Shown: positions 33,390 through 45,352 of the stretch, piece by piece | Layout of the letters: each line of letters starts with the position of its first letter | How positions within the stretch are numbered: the stretch's first letter is position 1 | NCBI GenBank assembly: GCA_037893225.1 | Contig: JAZGUH010000057.1 | Coordinates: 1,116,001 to 1,180,000 of the forward strand | Reading direction: 5' to 3' | DNA from: Hippasteria phrygiana | Taxonomy: Eukaryota; Echinodermata; Asteroidea; Valvatida; Goniasteridae | DNA length: 64,000 bases | The notes under the pieces: generated by a model | Database searches by the model: none | Told to the model about the DNA's origin: nothing | Seen by the model: the letters and a program-made list of their open reading frames with translations, nothing else | Program-made: the position numbers and the translations under genes

Positions 33390-34320
33390 GTAATATTTAT
33401 CGTTGCCAGTGTTCCAAACTTCGCCCGAACCGCGTAACGCTGGATCGGCTATACACTCGACTGCTGCCACACACAAGCCTACCTGCACTCACCAATTCCC
33501 TGAGGATTAATTATAGCTCAACCATAGCCCACTACCCCCGAACATTACAAAGGTGCCGACAAAGGCGCGCCGATAATACTTGTTAATTGGTCAGAGCGGC
33601 TCGACATCCCACGCATCATACCGGCAGTGTGTACACACACAACTCTGAACGTGCTGTAAACCATGGGATAAACTACGCCAAGCTTAGGGGGTCACATCAC
33701 CCCCAGTGTTTGATTCGGTGAGCTAGGTCGTCACGGACATGGGTCATGCCAAACTCACACGAGGGTCACTATTGGAGCATGTTATGGTGGGAGGGGTCAG
33801 GGAGCAAGGAAGGGACACAGGGGTCTTGCAAGAATATTTACTTTCTACATGGCTAGCTTAAGTTTGCTTGTTTGTCAACATTGCTCTAGGTATCTATCAA
33901 CATTTCTCTGTATCTTTTACTCCAATGGGCATTTTTTCGTCTTGAGTTGCCTTTCCAAGAGTAGTTTTATTTTCCACTGCTTTAGACATGGTTCCGAACA
34001 GCTAGCTAGTGACTTACTCTGGAAAGGTGACCTTAATTCACTTGGCGTATACCTTCCCTACCCTCTATCGCAAAACAGGGGAGCGAGTTTAGATTCATTC
34101 ATGTCCATCAGTGGTATGTGGCACCAGCAAGCGAAATCAGACATAAGTTGGACATTTTGAAAATTGAGATTTCCATTCCATAATAAAATATATAGGCCTA
34201 ATGTAAGCTTTGCAATATACGATATTTTGGTTTTTGAAAAGAGCCGTAAATTCAGCATTGAGAATGGAAAATAATACGTATATTTGTGTCAAATACACAT
34301 TTATTGGTCTCAACACAAAA
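33390..34320. other. Dickkopf upstream region
   Basis: Bases 33400-33830 are of balanced composition with few repeats and are the best place in the window for Dickkopf promoter-proximal control. They include GGGGGTCACATCACCCCC (33687-33704), an imperfect palindrome. No other gene recognised up to 34320. Confidence 0.3.
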
Positions 34321-34328
34321 GCAAACCA

Positions 34329-34452
34329 GCAGTGGCGTAACTACGGGGGGCCGGGGGGGGGCACGGGGAGCACGTGCCCCCCTTCCCCAGCAGATGTCCG
34401 TGCCCCCCCCCCCCTCCCCGGGTCCCCCCCCCCCCCCCCCCCCCACATTTGA
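34329..34452. mobile_element. hAT-type end CAGTGGCGTAAC with G and C tracts
   Basis: CAGTGGCGTAACTACGGGG is a typical non-autonomous hAT terminus. Long G and C runs follow, and the right end is not resolved. Confidence 0.4.
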
Positions 34453-34538
34453 AATCTTTAAATGGAAACAAATATATACACCGCGCTGTCAAAATGAGCG
34501 CTTGGACTGGTGGTGTGCATTATATCTGAAGGCAAGTA

Positions 34539-34768
34539 GGGGGTTTCTCAAACTCTGGCTTCGGCTTGGGCTTCGGCTTCAACTATTCCCCAGTCCCACT
34601 GCCGATCTGAAGCCTTGAATACGTAAATATATTAGCAGACTCTGGCTCCGGATTAAAACATCAGACTTTGATATACATGTAGCAAAAACAGTATCCAAGA
34701 TCTTGCCAAATCTGGGGACATAAAATTACGCGAAGCTGAAGCCCGAAACCAGGGTTTGAGAAACCCCC
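34539..34768. mobile_element. Short TIR element, GGGGGTTTCTCAAAC ends
   Basis: GGGGGTTTCTCAAAC (34539-34553) is matched exactly by GTTTGAGAAACCCCC (34754-34768). The similarity continues inward (CTGGCTTCGG, TCGGGCTTC), giving TIRs of about 40 bp in a 230-bp element. Confidence 0.75.
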
Positions 34769-35154
34769 AACCTGTATTATTACGTACGCGTACGCCAATG
34801 TATTCACACTTTTGTCATGCCAAAACTGTTGGGCAAACTACATCCGGAATAATTACGCATGGCTGTAGTGCAGTGTAAGGTCGACTAGTGCGTGCTCTGT
34901 GAATTTCACGAATATATCGAACTCGTCGGTGTGCTGAAACAGTGAATGCCATACTGAGCGAGTATTCCCTAAGAAATGTATTCCCCGTGAGTATGTTCTT
35001 CATACGTTTATAAGCTAATATTGTAGCTGTTTAGAATTTCATTAACATACATTCGTTCTTGGGAGCTTGCGCTTTTTGAGATAGTAACTGGCCCTGCTCC
35101 AAGTATAAGAGAACAAAATCCACTGTTTCAGTCATACGAAACTAATAACGTTTT

Positions 35155-35440
35155 ATTTTATTGTATTTATTTATTTATTTATTGTTCGGCATAGAGCCGG
35201 GATAGCCCACGAAAGTATCTCGACTTATTTCCCAGTGGGGTCCCATAGAAGATGAAGAAGGAAGTTACAGTTTTAGAAGTGGGAGGAAACCCCAGATAAT
35301 AATTCTGGAGAAAAACCCACGGAATCTGGTAGGGACTAAAAACCCAATCCACATGTTGGCCCCAGTCGGGATTCGAACCGGGTCACAGTGGTGGAAGGCG
35401 AGGATAGTACTACTACACCAACCTGATGTTGCTAACGTCA
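35155..35440 (-). repeat. tRNA-derived SINE, minus strand
   Basis: On the minus strand, GGTTGGTGTAGTAGTACTAT and a box B, CCGGTTCGAATCCCG, make a tRNA-like head. They are followed by GTGGGTTTTTCTCC and GGGGTTTCCTCCC words common in SINE bodies, and by a TTTA-rich tail (35160-35182). Confidence 0.65.
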
Positions 35441-35826
35441 GTTTAATAGCAACATCAAAAGCCAACAGGTATGTCGTAGCTAGAGGGATGGGTGTTGACA
35501 TTTTAAAGACAACTGTGACTAAAACGATGGCTTGGATAAAATTAAACGAAAATCAAAACTATAATCGGAAAATAATGGGGTACCGCGAAGCATGCACCGT
35601 GACCGCGTGAAACCACGCTAATTCGTAGGACAACCATAAAACACAAGCAAATCGTCTTTTGTACAGCAAAATATTCAGAGAAGACTTCTTTAGGTTGATA
35701 AAGTCCTTCTAGAATGAAATAAATCCATTGAGTCTATAATTTGACCAAAACTTCAGAGGGGGCCCGTAAAATACACAATCGCCGACCCTCACTAGCCTGA
35801 CGCAGGTGAGTGGTCGGATCGTATAA

Positions 35827-36969
35827 GGGGCGGATTTCACTAAAGTGTCAATTTGCGATCATCGCTATTCATCCAGCAAACTCATCGCTAGCCGCAAATC
35901 CATCGCCGTGCGATCGCGCCGTTTTTTCGTTTCACTAAATCCATCGCTGTTGCGATAACGAAATAGAAAAGAAATGTATTGTATGAGGCTGATTCACGTA
36001 GAATACCCGTGGGAATGTGGTTCGAGCATGCGCAGTTCGCCAAAACCGGATTCCCACAACATGTAACCCATTGATCTCCATTATAATCATAGAGCTATAT
36101 TAAATTAATGGAGATCAATGATGGATGTAGCCCGAAACCACACGCGAGCTTGCGATTCGCCCGCGCGTGTGCGTCACTAGTATGCAACACGTATGCAAAA
36201 CACTCATTCATAATTTTTCCCGCGAAAGAAACGAACTAAAAAGAAACTTGGTTTTAATTGCATTTTCGAGTTTGTCATGCAAATGTGTTTCCCAGCACTT
36301 CACAGCCCCTTAGTTCAGGTAATTTTCCAAATAGGTCCCTATGTCACTACAAAGCTGATTTTTTGCTGAGCAAATGTTTTCAGTCTCTCATGCTAACAAG
36401 GACTTGTACCACTCTGTGAATGATCCTGTGAATGATCCTCAGAAATGCCGTGATGTTCCGAGGTATAGTTGTATTTAGACACAATCAGTCGCGAAAAAAA
36501 CCCAGAGCTACAAACAGTCAAACACTTGGGTTTTGGCGTCAATCGCTTGACTTAATTCTCAAAAGTCTGTGGCCTATAGGGCTCTAACATATCTAACCCG
36601 CCGCAATGCCATTTCTTGTGAAGCGATAATATTTGTGCATTTTCTTGTCTCTGTTAGTATCAACTGGGTTAGTTTTATCTCGGAACACCCTCTCTCCAGA
36701 GCTCGCCATATTTACAAAATGTCGTCCAACTTATGTGAATACAAATGGCGGAAATGTTTTTTTGCGATGAAAAATAGACTTTGCGGACACTAATATTAAA
36801 CGCATCGCAAAATATCAATCGCTAACTGGATTATTTGCGACAAACAAATTCATCGGAAGTATTAGTGAAATCGTTCTTCAAAGTTCATCGCTAAGTTGCG
36901 ATGGGTTTTGAGTTTAGCGACCGATTTGGGCATTTGCGATAATCGCAAAACGTTAGTGAAATACGCCCC
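35827..36969. mobile_element. 1.1-kb TIR element, GGGGCGGATTTCACTAA ends
   Basis: GGGGCGGATTTCACTAAAG at the left is mirrored by TTAGTGAAATACGCCCC at the right; TTTGCGATNATCGC words lie inside both ends. A hairpin lies within (CATTGATCTCCATT at about 36068 against AATGGAGATCAATG at about 36107). No transposase frame. Target duplication not resolved. Confidence 0.7.
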
Positions 36970-37088
36970 AGCTGTTAACGTTATACGTGTACCAAAATAA
37001 TGCCAGGCATTTAACCAATTAGTCTGCAGGAAAATTTCCGTACTGTTTCAAAAATACACACTATAAAAACTACTGAGTCGGATTGACC

Positions 37089-37119
37089 CTGAATCTGAAT
37101 CTGAATCTGAATCTGAATC
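37089..37119. repeat. CTGAAT hexanucleotide microsatellite
   Basis: Five copies of CTGAAT in tandem, adjoining the foldback element that starts CTGAATCTATTATTTGCTCT. Confidence 0.8.
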
Positions 37120-37227
37120 TATTATTTGCTCTACCTATTTCTGGGTCGAAATGACATATTTCTTGATTATTTTGACCCAGAAAGGTGTCGTTTTTTATCC
37201 GGAAATGGGCAGAGCAAATAGATTCAG
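37113..37227. mobile_element. Small foldback element, about 115 bp
   Basis: CTGAATCTATTATTTGCTCT at the left pairs with AGAGCAAATAGATTCAG at the right; the inner TTCTGGGTC and GACCCAGAA also pair. Confidence 0.7.
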
Positions 37228-37481
37228 CATAACGGCTGTAGCATTTTGTTTACGTCCATATACATGCAGGTAGGCTTCAGTCCAAAAACAAAAAAGGCAA
37301 GCCGCACTGCCGCAGTTCAATTACTTTCAGTGCCCCTTGAACAAATGTGTGCACCCCCAGGTTCCCCCATATGTTTCACCCCAGTTACTCCACTGCAAAC
37401 CAGGTATTTTAAAATAAATATGCTTTAAATTACAGTATTTTGACAAAAAACAGGAATCGTGACTTTTCGACGATTTTCATG

Positions 37482-37822
37482 CAGGGGTGGATCCAGGATT
37501 GTTTGCAGGGGGGGGGGGGGGGGGGGTTTGAAATATTTTTTCGTACATTTTCCCAAAAAGATGACTCCCAAAATGTTTCGCCTGCGTACACAATTTTACA
37601 GGGGGGTGGGATGGAGAGGGGGGGACACACTTTCTCAACGTTGGTGGAGCCATTTTAACCTCTTTGTTTTGTTCTTACCCGTACACGCAAAATAAGACCT
37701 TTACAGGGTTTTGTTTTCTAGTTTGCAACTTTACGCGTAGGCCCTTACAAGTAAAAAAAAAAAAAGGCAACGAGTAGGGGGATGTTCGACCTCCCACCCC
37801 CTCCCCTCTGGATCCTCCCTCG
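37482..37822. mobile_element. G-tract TIR element, short copy, TCATG target duplication
   Basis: The left end CAGGGGTGGATCC follows TCATG (37477-37481), and the right end near GGATCCTCCCTCG is followed by TCATG (37823-37827). The body shares TTTGCAGGGGG, GACTCCCAAAATGTT, TAACCTCTTTGTTTTGTTCT and CGTAGGCCCTTACAAG with the longer copy at 56375-57801, and is a shortened member of the same family. No protein. Confidence 0.75.
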
Positions 37823-37897
37823 TCATGTAAATCACAATTATTCAAAAATAGGTAATGCGACTTATGTCCGATTTCCCTTGCGGACGCCACATATGAG

Positions 37898-38110
37898 TGC
37901 GATCGTGGCCGAGTGGCCAGATGACTGAGTTAGTTGGGTTCAAATCCCGGCCTGGTCGATGACGGTACTTGACTACTTGTGTCCTTGAACAAGACACTTT
38001 ATCATAAATGTTTTCTCAATCTAGGAGTAGAAACGGGTAGCAGCGAGAGTTGGGGATTAACCTGTGATGGACTGGTATCCTGTCCGAGGAATATAAATAT
38101 TCTTAGTCAT
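37898..38110 (+). repeat. tRNA-derived SINE, plus strand
   Basis: GATCGTGGCCGAGTGGCC (box A region) and GGGTTCAAATCCCGGCC (box B) are spaced as in a tRNA-Ser-like head. They are followed by GTGTCCTTGAACAAGACACT and ACCTGTGATGGACTGGTATC, words shared by many aquatic-animal SINE bodies. Confidence 0.75.
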
Positions 38111-40091
38111 TTAATGCAAAGGAAACCGGATATAAACACCGGCTAGTTGGTCTTTTTGCCTTAGGACAGACTTTTTGGAGCAAGTGAGGGGGTGGTAAAT
38201 TTTAAGAATTCTCTTTCAAAAAAAATAAAAGTTGGAAAAGCGGGACGGGTGGATCACAGTTGGTAACGCTACCAATAGCTTGTACACATTAAGTTCAAAC
38301 TTAATTACGTGTAGCGGTCGGCAAAGTTCACTGTTTATGATAGTACCGCCCCCACCCTGTTACGCACTTTTCAAATTTTCTTTTTGTTTAGCTTTTGCTC
38401 ACACCCCGTCTACAAAATTGCGATAGCACGTATATAGGGCCTACCCCATTCAAAATGGTCTTGTGACCCCCTGAAAATACGTTAACCTCTTTAAAGATAA
38501 GTTCACTTGTTTGCTTAATTTAAAATCCAATGATCAACTTGCGTCCCACTCCGATTTCCAAACCAATTACAATAGGCCTAGAGACAGCGGCGGCGTGAAG
38601 AAGGTCATGTTTATGGTTTTTGCCTTCACATTCTTATTGGTATTTCAGCGAAAAAGGGGGCATGCTTGGAGTTGGGTGCCGCTGAAGTTACAACGCAGTC
38701 TCCTACCTTTTCTATGTAATTTTTTTTATATAATTCCAGCAGCAGTTTTCGTGGTATCTAAGTATACCGCGGTGAAGCATGCACATTGTGAGTCTGCTCG
38801 CACAAACGGTCTTGCGTGGCATAGGCAGGTTTAGTTTAGTTCAGGGTCAACCGCGGGGTGAGGAAACATTCCTGGTTCATAAACACCACCTCCCAAGTTT
38901 CGGTGATTAAAACTGAGGGACAGAGATTGTAGAATGTTACTTCAGCAGCGGCGCCTTGTTCATCGAAACGAACTTCAGAACAAAACCTACACCGCAGATG
39001 TTTAAATCGATAGATGCTCAACTTGCTGATATTTTCTTTGGACGTGGCACGAGTTCGCATTGAGCCGATGTGTAACTGCACAAACATGTAAGTGTGCAGG
39101 AAACGCCAGCGTAAACCATTGAGGAATTCCTCCATAGTGAAACTAAAATGAAACTTGTCTGACCACAATCTTATCCCACTGTCCAATTCAAGGTTTAGAA
39201 AATAATGCATAACGTTGATCATGAACTTCGATTACAACTGCCGGAGTGGTAATATACTGCGTGAATTTCCCCGATTTCCTTTGTTTTACATTCTAATTGA
39301 ATCTATATTAAATCAATTCGGACCGATGTAGAAAGCGAGATAACAACCGTTCATTTCTCATGAATCGCGGCATGTAAACACTTGAGAGCTGCCCACTGAC
39401 TCACTTAACCGCCTGCGTGGGATTAGCGAACAACGCTTGCCCGTAATGGGTTTTGCTCATTATCAGAAACCGCTGATCCTCATGAGCACTTGATGTTTGT
39501 GAACACCCCGTGACGTACACAAAACTCGCTGCCGTCGGAAAATTGAAAATATAACACTGTGTGGCGAAGTCGAAAATACGCACTTCAAATAGCTGATAGA
39601 TCATAGAAGGGGTGACGTCAGGAAGGAGATAACACACTTTTAAAAATGTCAAGCTTCATGCGCAAAATGTAACTTTGCGTATCTGGTATCTTGCACACTT
39701 GAAATGATACAAATGAGCGAATTCGTGATGTCATCCCAAGTGCCTGGGGTAAAATATGTTTTTTACCGCTCGCATAATAATGGCGAAAATGTCAATGTTA
39801 TTTGTCTAGTGCGTGGAGGACCTACTTCGATGATTCCCCATCATCCAACCATCCTCCTCATCCCAATCCCCGCCCCCTTCTAATCGTCATTTTCATCAGG
39901 GAGGCAATTACTAGGTCATTTACGGAATCACTCTGGCGCAGCTGTGGCGGAATTGGATTGTGGAAGATTCGAGTCTACAAGTGTGGCGATGATAATGAAA
40001 CTCCCGCTTTTCGGGAGGGGGGGGGGGGGGGCCTATAGCGCGCCCAGTGAGGCAAGAAGATATACAGCTCCCCACGGGATGTGCATTTCGC
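38111..40091. other. Non-coding stretch, no gene recognised
   Basis: A 128-codon minus-strand frame (38836-39222) has a plausible length, but I recognise no family, signal or splice context. CpG content is moderate at 38880-39200. Confidence 0.35.
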
Positions 40092-40157
40092 TGGTTTGGT
40101 TTGGTTTGGTTTGGTTTGGTTTGGTTTGGTTTGGTTTGGTTTGGTTTGGTTTGGTTT
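40092..40157. repeat. TTTGG pentanucleotide microsatellite
   Basis: About 13 perfect tandem copies. Confidence 0.95.
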
Positions 40158-41990
40158 TCCCAGTGCCGAGCATTGCGAAAATGTCTATGTCTTTTGTTGC
40201 CGGTATCACGCTTTGATTTCAAAACCGTTCCGACGTTAATAAGGGAATAAATATGTGTACGTTTAAAACCGGCCCAGCACATATTTATTCCCATTCATAA
40301 AATACCTTTTTGTATAATTAAGCAAAAACCACCGAAAATTATAAATTTCTAATGATTTTGTTTATTTCTTTTTACCTTGGTTTGTAAAACACCCCTTCAG
40401 CTATTTAATGGTTCGTGCCACGCGCGAGTAGTGCTGAACATTTCCGTATTATGGAAATTGCGGCGACGCGCTCGCCAGGTGGTGCAGAACGCAGCAGTGC
40501 CGGTGTAGTGTGAAATTATGGACTCTAAATACGGACGCATCGGTAGTATTGCGCTTGCGTTATTAGGAGAGTGACTGGTCGCTCGAGTGTTCAACCAATA
40601 AAATGGACCAGATTTTGTAGGACTCTACATTTCGTGTGACACCGGAATTTTTTTTAAAACCGCGCCGTGTTTAAACAACTTCCAGAACATCCTTGACTCC
40701 ATGGGCGCGTGTGCGTTCCTTCACTAACCCCTGGCCGTGAGGAATACGTAAACGACGCTGACTGGCTATTCCAAATGAATATTTATGTAATGAAAATGAA
40801 CCGCGCGCGTAAATCCGAATGTTGAACGTCCTGTGTGCGCTCGCGCCCGCGTTAACATCCTGTTCGTCACGTCACATCTGCAGCAAAACGACTCCGAGCA
40901 CTTTTTTTCCATTATCAAGACAAGGCCACTAGTCTTGGTGGCTACGATAAACGATATGGATTTTTTCTGGTCAGGAAATACATGTATTTTATGTTTAAAC
41001 GGAGATAGAAAAGGCACACATTAATAACTTATAAATTCGAGTCGAGGCCGGAAATTAGAATTGTTCCAATCGCTAGTAAGTTACTCATTTATCAAGTTCA
41101 AGAAAGCGGCTCATTCTCAATGACAGTATTTGCCGCCGCTGCAGAAGATGCATCGAAAGGTTTGACAAATTTGCGAAAACAGCTGAGGAAAACATTCGGA
41201 AAATTACACAACTGACATCCGGCGATAATGGGCGGAAACGGTCATGACGGTCGTCATACTTGTCCTTCCTTCCGATCCCACCAGGCTGGCTGTTACTACT
41301 CAGTGCAGTGTTAGATTTAACGTCAGGCGGGAAAAAACATTAGGCATGTTATTAGGAGCTAATCTCATCCTTCCAAAGGATTGATTCTACAAATGAAAAC
41401 TTTCCTACTAAAAGCACTGCGTCGCGCGTTAAACACATCGACTGCAGTCTAATTACCATATCCCACTATGTGGGATATGTAAATTACACAATTCCAGGGG
41501 TTAAGATCGCCCAAGGCATGGTGGGAAAAACATGGCGCAGCAAGATCGTACCCATGGTAACGAGGTTGCTTCCAGCCGTGTTTAAACAACCGTTTAAACA
41601 CACCCACGTGACAGGCTCTTGGCCAATAGGGAGAGTGAAACTCGCTGAGGCATTTATGAATAACATTATCCAACATACTGGCAGGAAGATCGTTTAAATA
41701 ATAGCATTGCATGGAGGTTATCACTCGTCAGAACTTTATGCCTTCTGTTTTAGCCACGTATGTATACGAATCGTCAGAACAGCCAAACATGTCAGGTCTG
41801 GTAACCAGACTAACTAGACTGAAAAGAATGTAAAGCTGATGTAGGCTAACAAGAATAGAGAATAAAACAACACAAAGCAAAATATGAACAAACACATTTA
41901 GTGGCCTTTAGTTTCCGGTTTGTGTTTTGCCCGAAACACTTTGCTACTGCCCAATTTCTAAATCGATGCGCGTAATGTCGGTTGTCATAA
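40158..41990. other. Non-coding stretch, small palindromes only
   Basis: No gene recognised. CATATCCCAC..GTGGGATATG (about 41456-41480) is a short palindrome. Confidence 0.4.
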
Positions 41991-41996
41991 TCGTTA

Positions 41997-43029
41997 AGCC
42001 TAGGTCACACTGTCACGATTTTTGCGACCACAGCCCCCGATTAGTCGTAGCAGTTTTAATCGGGGTGAATCGGGAGAAAAGTAACCCGATTGCACCCTCC
42101 TACGAATACTCACGGTCCTTCTACGATGACACTACGAATATCGACGACCTCTGTACGTATATCGACGATGTCTGTACGATTTTGAAGCCGATTCATCACG
42201 ACCTGCTACGGTCTATTACAGTGCACTATACGGTTCTACGATAGCGTCAGGACTAGTCAGGACTACTCTACGATTACAGCTGATTACAGCGGATTACAGG
42301 CGATTGCGCTAAGATTAACGACGATTTATGACGATGGACCTACGACGTACCAACATTTGTCACGCTTCACTATGATTCCAGGCGAATTTCCGATATATGG
42401 GCCCCAAATCTGGATCTGGTCAGTCATCGATGGCAACCCGATGGAGCTCCCTCTTTTTATGCCGATCACCACGTACATCGGAAAGATTCGTAGCACAGGC
42501 CAATCGTGGCGAATCGTAGCGCATTCTTGATAAATCTAGAGACATCGGCATCAATCGTCGCGTAGTCGTGGTCAATCGGGACTAGTCGTAGTCTTATCGT
42601 CATATATCGTAGTGGAATCGCAGCTAAACCGTGCGGGAAGACCGTAGCATAGGCCTATGCGGTGAGAACATCGTAGAACATCGTAGAACAGTCGTGGATA
42701 TTCGTAATGATTCGTGATAAAAAATAGACCACGATTGGCCACGGAAGGCCACGAATGCCTACAAGATGGCGCTACGACTGTGCGCGATTGAGTTACGATC
42801 GCACTACGACTGCCCTAGGGTTTGAAAAAATCGTAGCACCGCCACGACAGTTCTGAACAGTTCAAAACTGTCAGGGGAGTTTGCCGACCAGCCAAGATTC
42901 ATCACGACTCATCAAGATTCATCAGGGTTCACCAAGATGCCGCTACGAGTAGGCCTATGTCCACGAATCACCCAGATTTTGTGAATCGTGGGCTATCGTC
43001 GTTAAAATCGTGACAGTGTGACCTAGGCT
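41997..43029. mobile_element. Harbinger-like non-autonomous element, perfect TIRs, TTA duplication
   Basis: AGCCTAGGTCACACTGTC and onward to 42022 is the exact reverse complement of 43004-43029, a 26-bp perfect TIR. TTA lies on both outer sides (41994-41996, 43030-43032), the 3-bp TWA duplication typical of PIF/Harbinger elements. The 1-kb interior has no coding signature. It is packed with short words TACGA, CGTAG, GATTCATCACGA and GAATCGT in both orientations. Confidence 0.85.
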
Positions 43030-43228
43030 TTAGTTATGGCCACCTAGCTGTACCCTTTAACATTATGCAAAAATTTTATATAAATCATAGTGGTCATCAT
43101 TCCTTCAGACAGTGCCATTTCATCATCACCATCGACCCATTTTCTACTGAACATGGAAGCGCTGATCTTTTTCAGAAGATGAGAACTATGCCTACCCACA
43201 TCTCGATTTTCTTTTTTATGCCTCTAGT

Positions 43229-43354
43229 CAGTAACGTATCCAGCTTTTTGTGCCAGGGAGGGCAAACAACGTCTAAATTTTATGACGCCTCAAATGCCGC
43301 CAGGGGGCAAGTTCCCCCCCCCCCCCCCCCCGCCCCCCGCTGGATACGCCACTG
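43229..43354. mobile_element. Short hAT-type element with C tract
   Basis: CAGTAACGTATCCAG (43229) and CTGGATACGCCACTG (to 43354) are hAT-like TIRs with one or two mismatches, enclosing a C-rich tract. No 8-bp duplication is visible. Confidence 0.6.
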
Positions 43355-44142
43355 CCCCTGCATGGTGAAAATCCTTTTCGAGGTTTACGTATTCGTGATG
43401 TTTACACCAGAGCACGGTTTGCCCTCGAGCACCGTGCGCTGTCCACACATCACGCCGGGCCAAGACGCACTATTCACCGGGCACCAATGTTGACATGCCA
43501 GTTGGGTGTTGATTGCTGTTAACATAGCCTAGGTTAAAGGTCGAAGCCGGAAAGGTCACAATCTTTTCCTTAAAACTCGATAAGTTTTAAGTAACTTCAA
43601 TTTTGGAGGCATTTGATTTTGTTCCCTGGCAACTGGGACAGGGTAGTGGAAGAAAAACCCCGCTTAATACCTGATTACTAACACTATCTTTATATTGGAC
43701 TTGTTTTTTGTTTTGTTTTTTTGAGGGGGGGTTGTTATTGTCATGTTGCTATAAATTTCCAGGTCATTTGTAGGTAACAAATATAGCGAGAAGTACCAGA
43801 ATTTAGATGTATTTTTAATGCAAATTTTCATATTAATGGGTCAAAGCATGGTTCAATTCAATTCAATATCACATTGATTTCCACGCTTCTATAAGTTGGA
43901 ATACGCATATCTATGGGCCTATGAAAAAAACTTTATAACATATGATTCATGAAGCTATACACACATACTGTACATGTTACTAAAGGTTGGTTTGGTCAGA
44001 AGATAGAATGTTTGCGTCGGGGGATGATGTAAATTAGAACAGAGATGTTTTTCTCTTTTGCCCTGTCCCGACGTAATATATGAAGCACTGTATACTCAGT
44101 GCTTTCCGAGAGCCTGTGTGAAAAAAAACAATCACAGTCTTA
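43355..44142. other. Repeat-derived spacer
   Basis: No gene. 43735-43840 shares words with the TTTAAAGG-ended element in the Dickkopf intron. Confidence 0.4.
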
Positions 44143-44222
44143 CTCGGGTGGGATTCGAACCCACGACTTCCTGCTTACTAAATACCAGTGCAGACGTCTT
44201 AACCACTCGACCACCGAGCTTG
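44143..44222 (-). repeat. tRNA-Ser-like SINE head or pseudogene
   Basis: On the minus strand, GGTGGTCGAGTGGTTAAGAC (box A) and GTGGGTTCGAATCCCAC (box B) fit tRNA-Ser, and CTCGG/CCGAG acceptor pairing is possible. The anticodon arm does not fold normally, and a T8 run follows about 12 bases downstream. A working tRNA is unlikely. Confidence 0.6.
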
Positions 44223-44949
44223 CCGGGGTCGGCTGGCCGATTCGGCTGGTTTCATCAGGGGCACATAAGTGGTACTGTAACCTCCGTCCATAATGGGGGG
44301 GGAGGGGCGGGGCGGGCGCCACTACCCCCTCCCCCCCCCCCGAAAAACACTCGAAACCTGCTGAAAGGTGCATAAAATACGGCTATGTACAATAGGTCTA
44401 AGTGTCGCGGTCTTAAACAAAGCGTCGAGTGATGTCCAGCACACCCCCTCCCTTTTCGATTTTTCCACGGCCGGTGATTTCTCCCTTTGTTGCTTTCTGG
44501 TGAGTGCTTTTCCCCCTCTAGAAAAATCCGTGGCCTTGTGTACAGAGCGCGTCAAACATTTTACATTTTATTTGGAGCAGGTTCCACGTTTTAGTTAAAT
44601 AGAATCCATGTTTGTCAAACATTTCTTCAAAACATTTTCCATTGGTTATTTTGGAGTAAGATTTTTGTACCGTTCTTGCTATGTTTTTGTAAAAGGAGTT
44701 CTTCTATTACCAAACAAAAACTGCGGCTTTTGCATGAGTTAACTGGAATTAATTTTAAAAGAATTGAAACTATTTTCAATAATGAAAGCAAGCATTTAGA
44801 TCGTGCTCGTTTTGTTGTAGGCCTAATACATATAGGCCTATATTGTTGTGCGTGAAAATAAGTAGAACTGGACATTTATTGCGTAGTTCCTGCAGGGCAT
44901 GAGCCAAAATGATTGGTAGGCCTTCATTGATTTGATTTGATTTTATTTG

Positions 44950-45352
44950 ATTTTATTTGAAATTTCAAAGTGAACAAAGAAAACGGACAGGCTGTGATTT
45001 GAACCTGCGACCTCCGGAATACCGAAACGGTGCTGCACCAACTGAGCTACCTTGCTCTAAGTTGGCGGTTTCCCAAATTGTCAGTGTCTTTGTTGGGGGG
45101 GGGGGGGGGGGGCGCTAGTCACAAGTCATAAACCCATCATGCCGTATTGCCAGGGATCACGCCCCCCAAAAAACGATACAATCTTGCAAGCGACATTATG
45201 GGGATCCCTCAACGTAATTATACCACTAACTTGCCAACATAGGGCAAGATAACTCTGTTGGTATAGAGAACCGGTAGGTATCCTGGAAGTCGCAGGTTCA
45301 AATCCCGCTCCTGCAGGTTTTCTTTGTTCACTTTGAAAATTCATGTAAATTA
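44950..45352. repeat. Two tRNA-like SINEs in inverted orientation
   Basis: A minus-strand tRNA-like head (45056-45000: GGTAGCTCAGTTGGTGCAGC and GCAGGTTCAAATC) and a plus-strand head (45246-45318: AACTCTGTTGGTATAGAG and GCAGGTTCAAATCCCG) face away from a G tract (45096-45113). Both run into the same tail (TTTTCTTTGTTCACTTTGAAA and its reverse complement at 44960-44985). The pair forms a 400-bp inverted repeat. Confidence 0.65.

Noticed and set aside
38836..39222. 128-codon minus-strand frame as a gene
   Set aside because: No family match and no supporting signals; left as non-coding.
40047..40250. Repeated WFGLV peptide
   Set aside because: Translation of the TTTGG microsatellite.
44143..44222. 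Functional tRNA-Ser gene
   Set aside because: Boxes A and B are good, but the anticodon arm does not fold; better called a SINE head or pseudogene.
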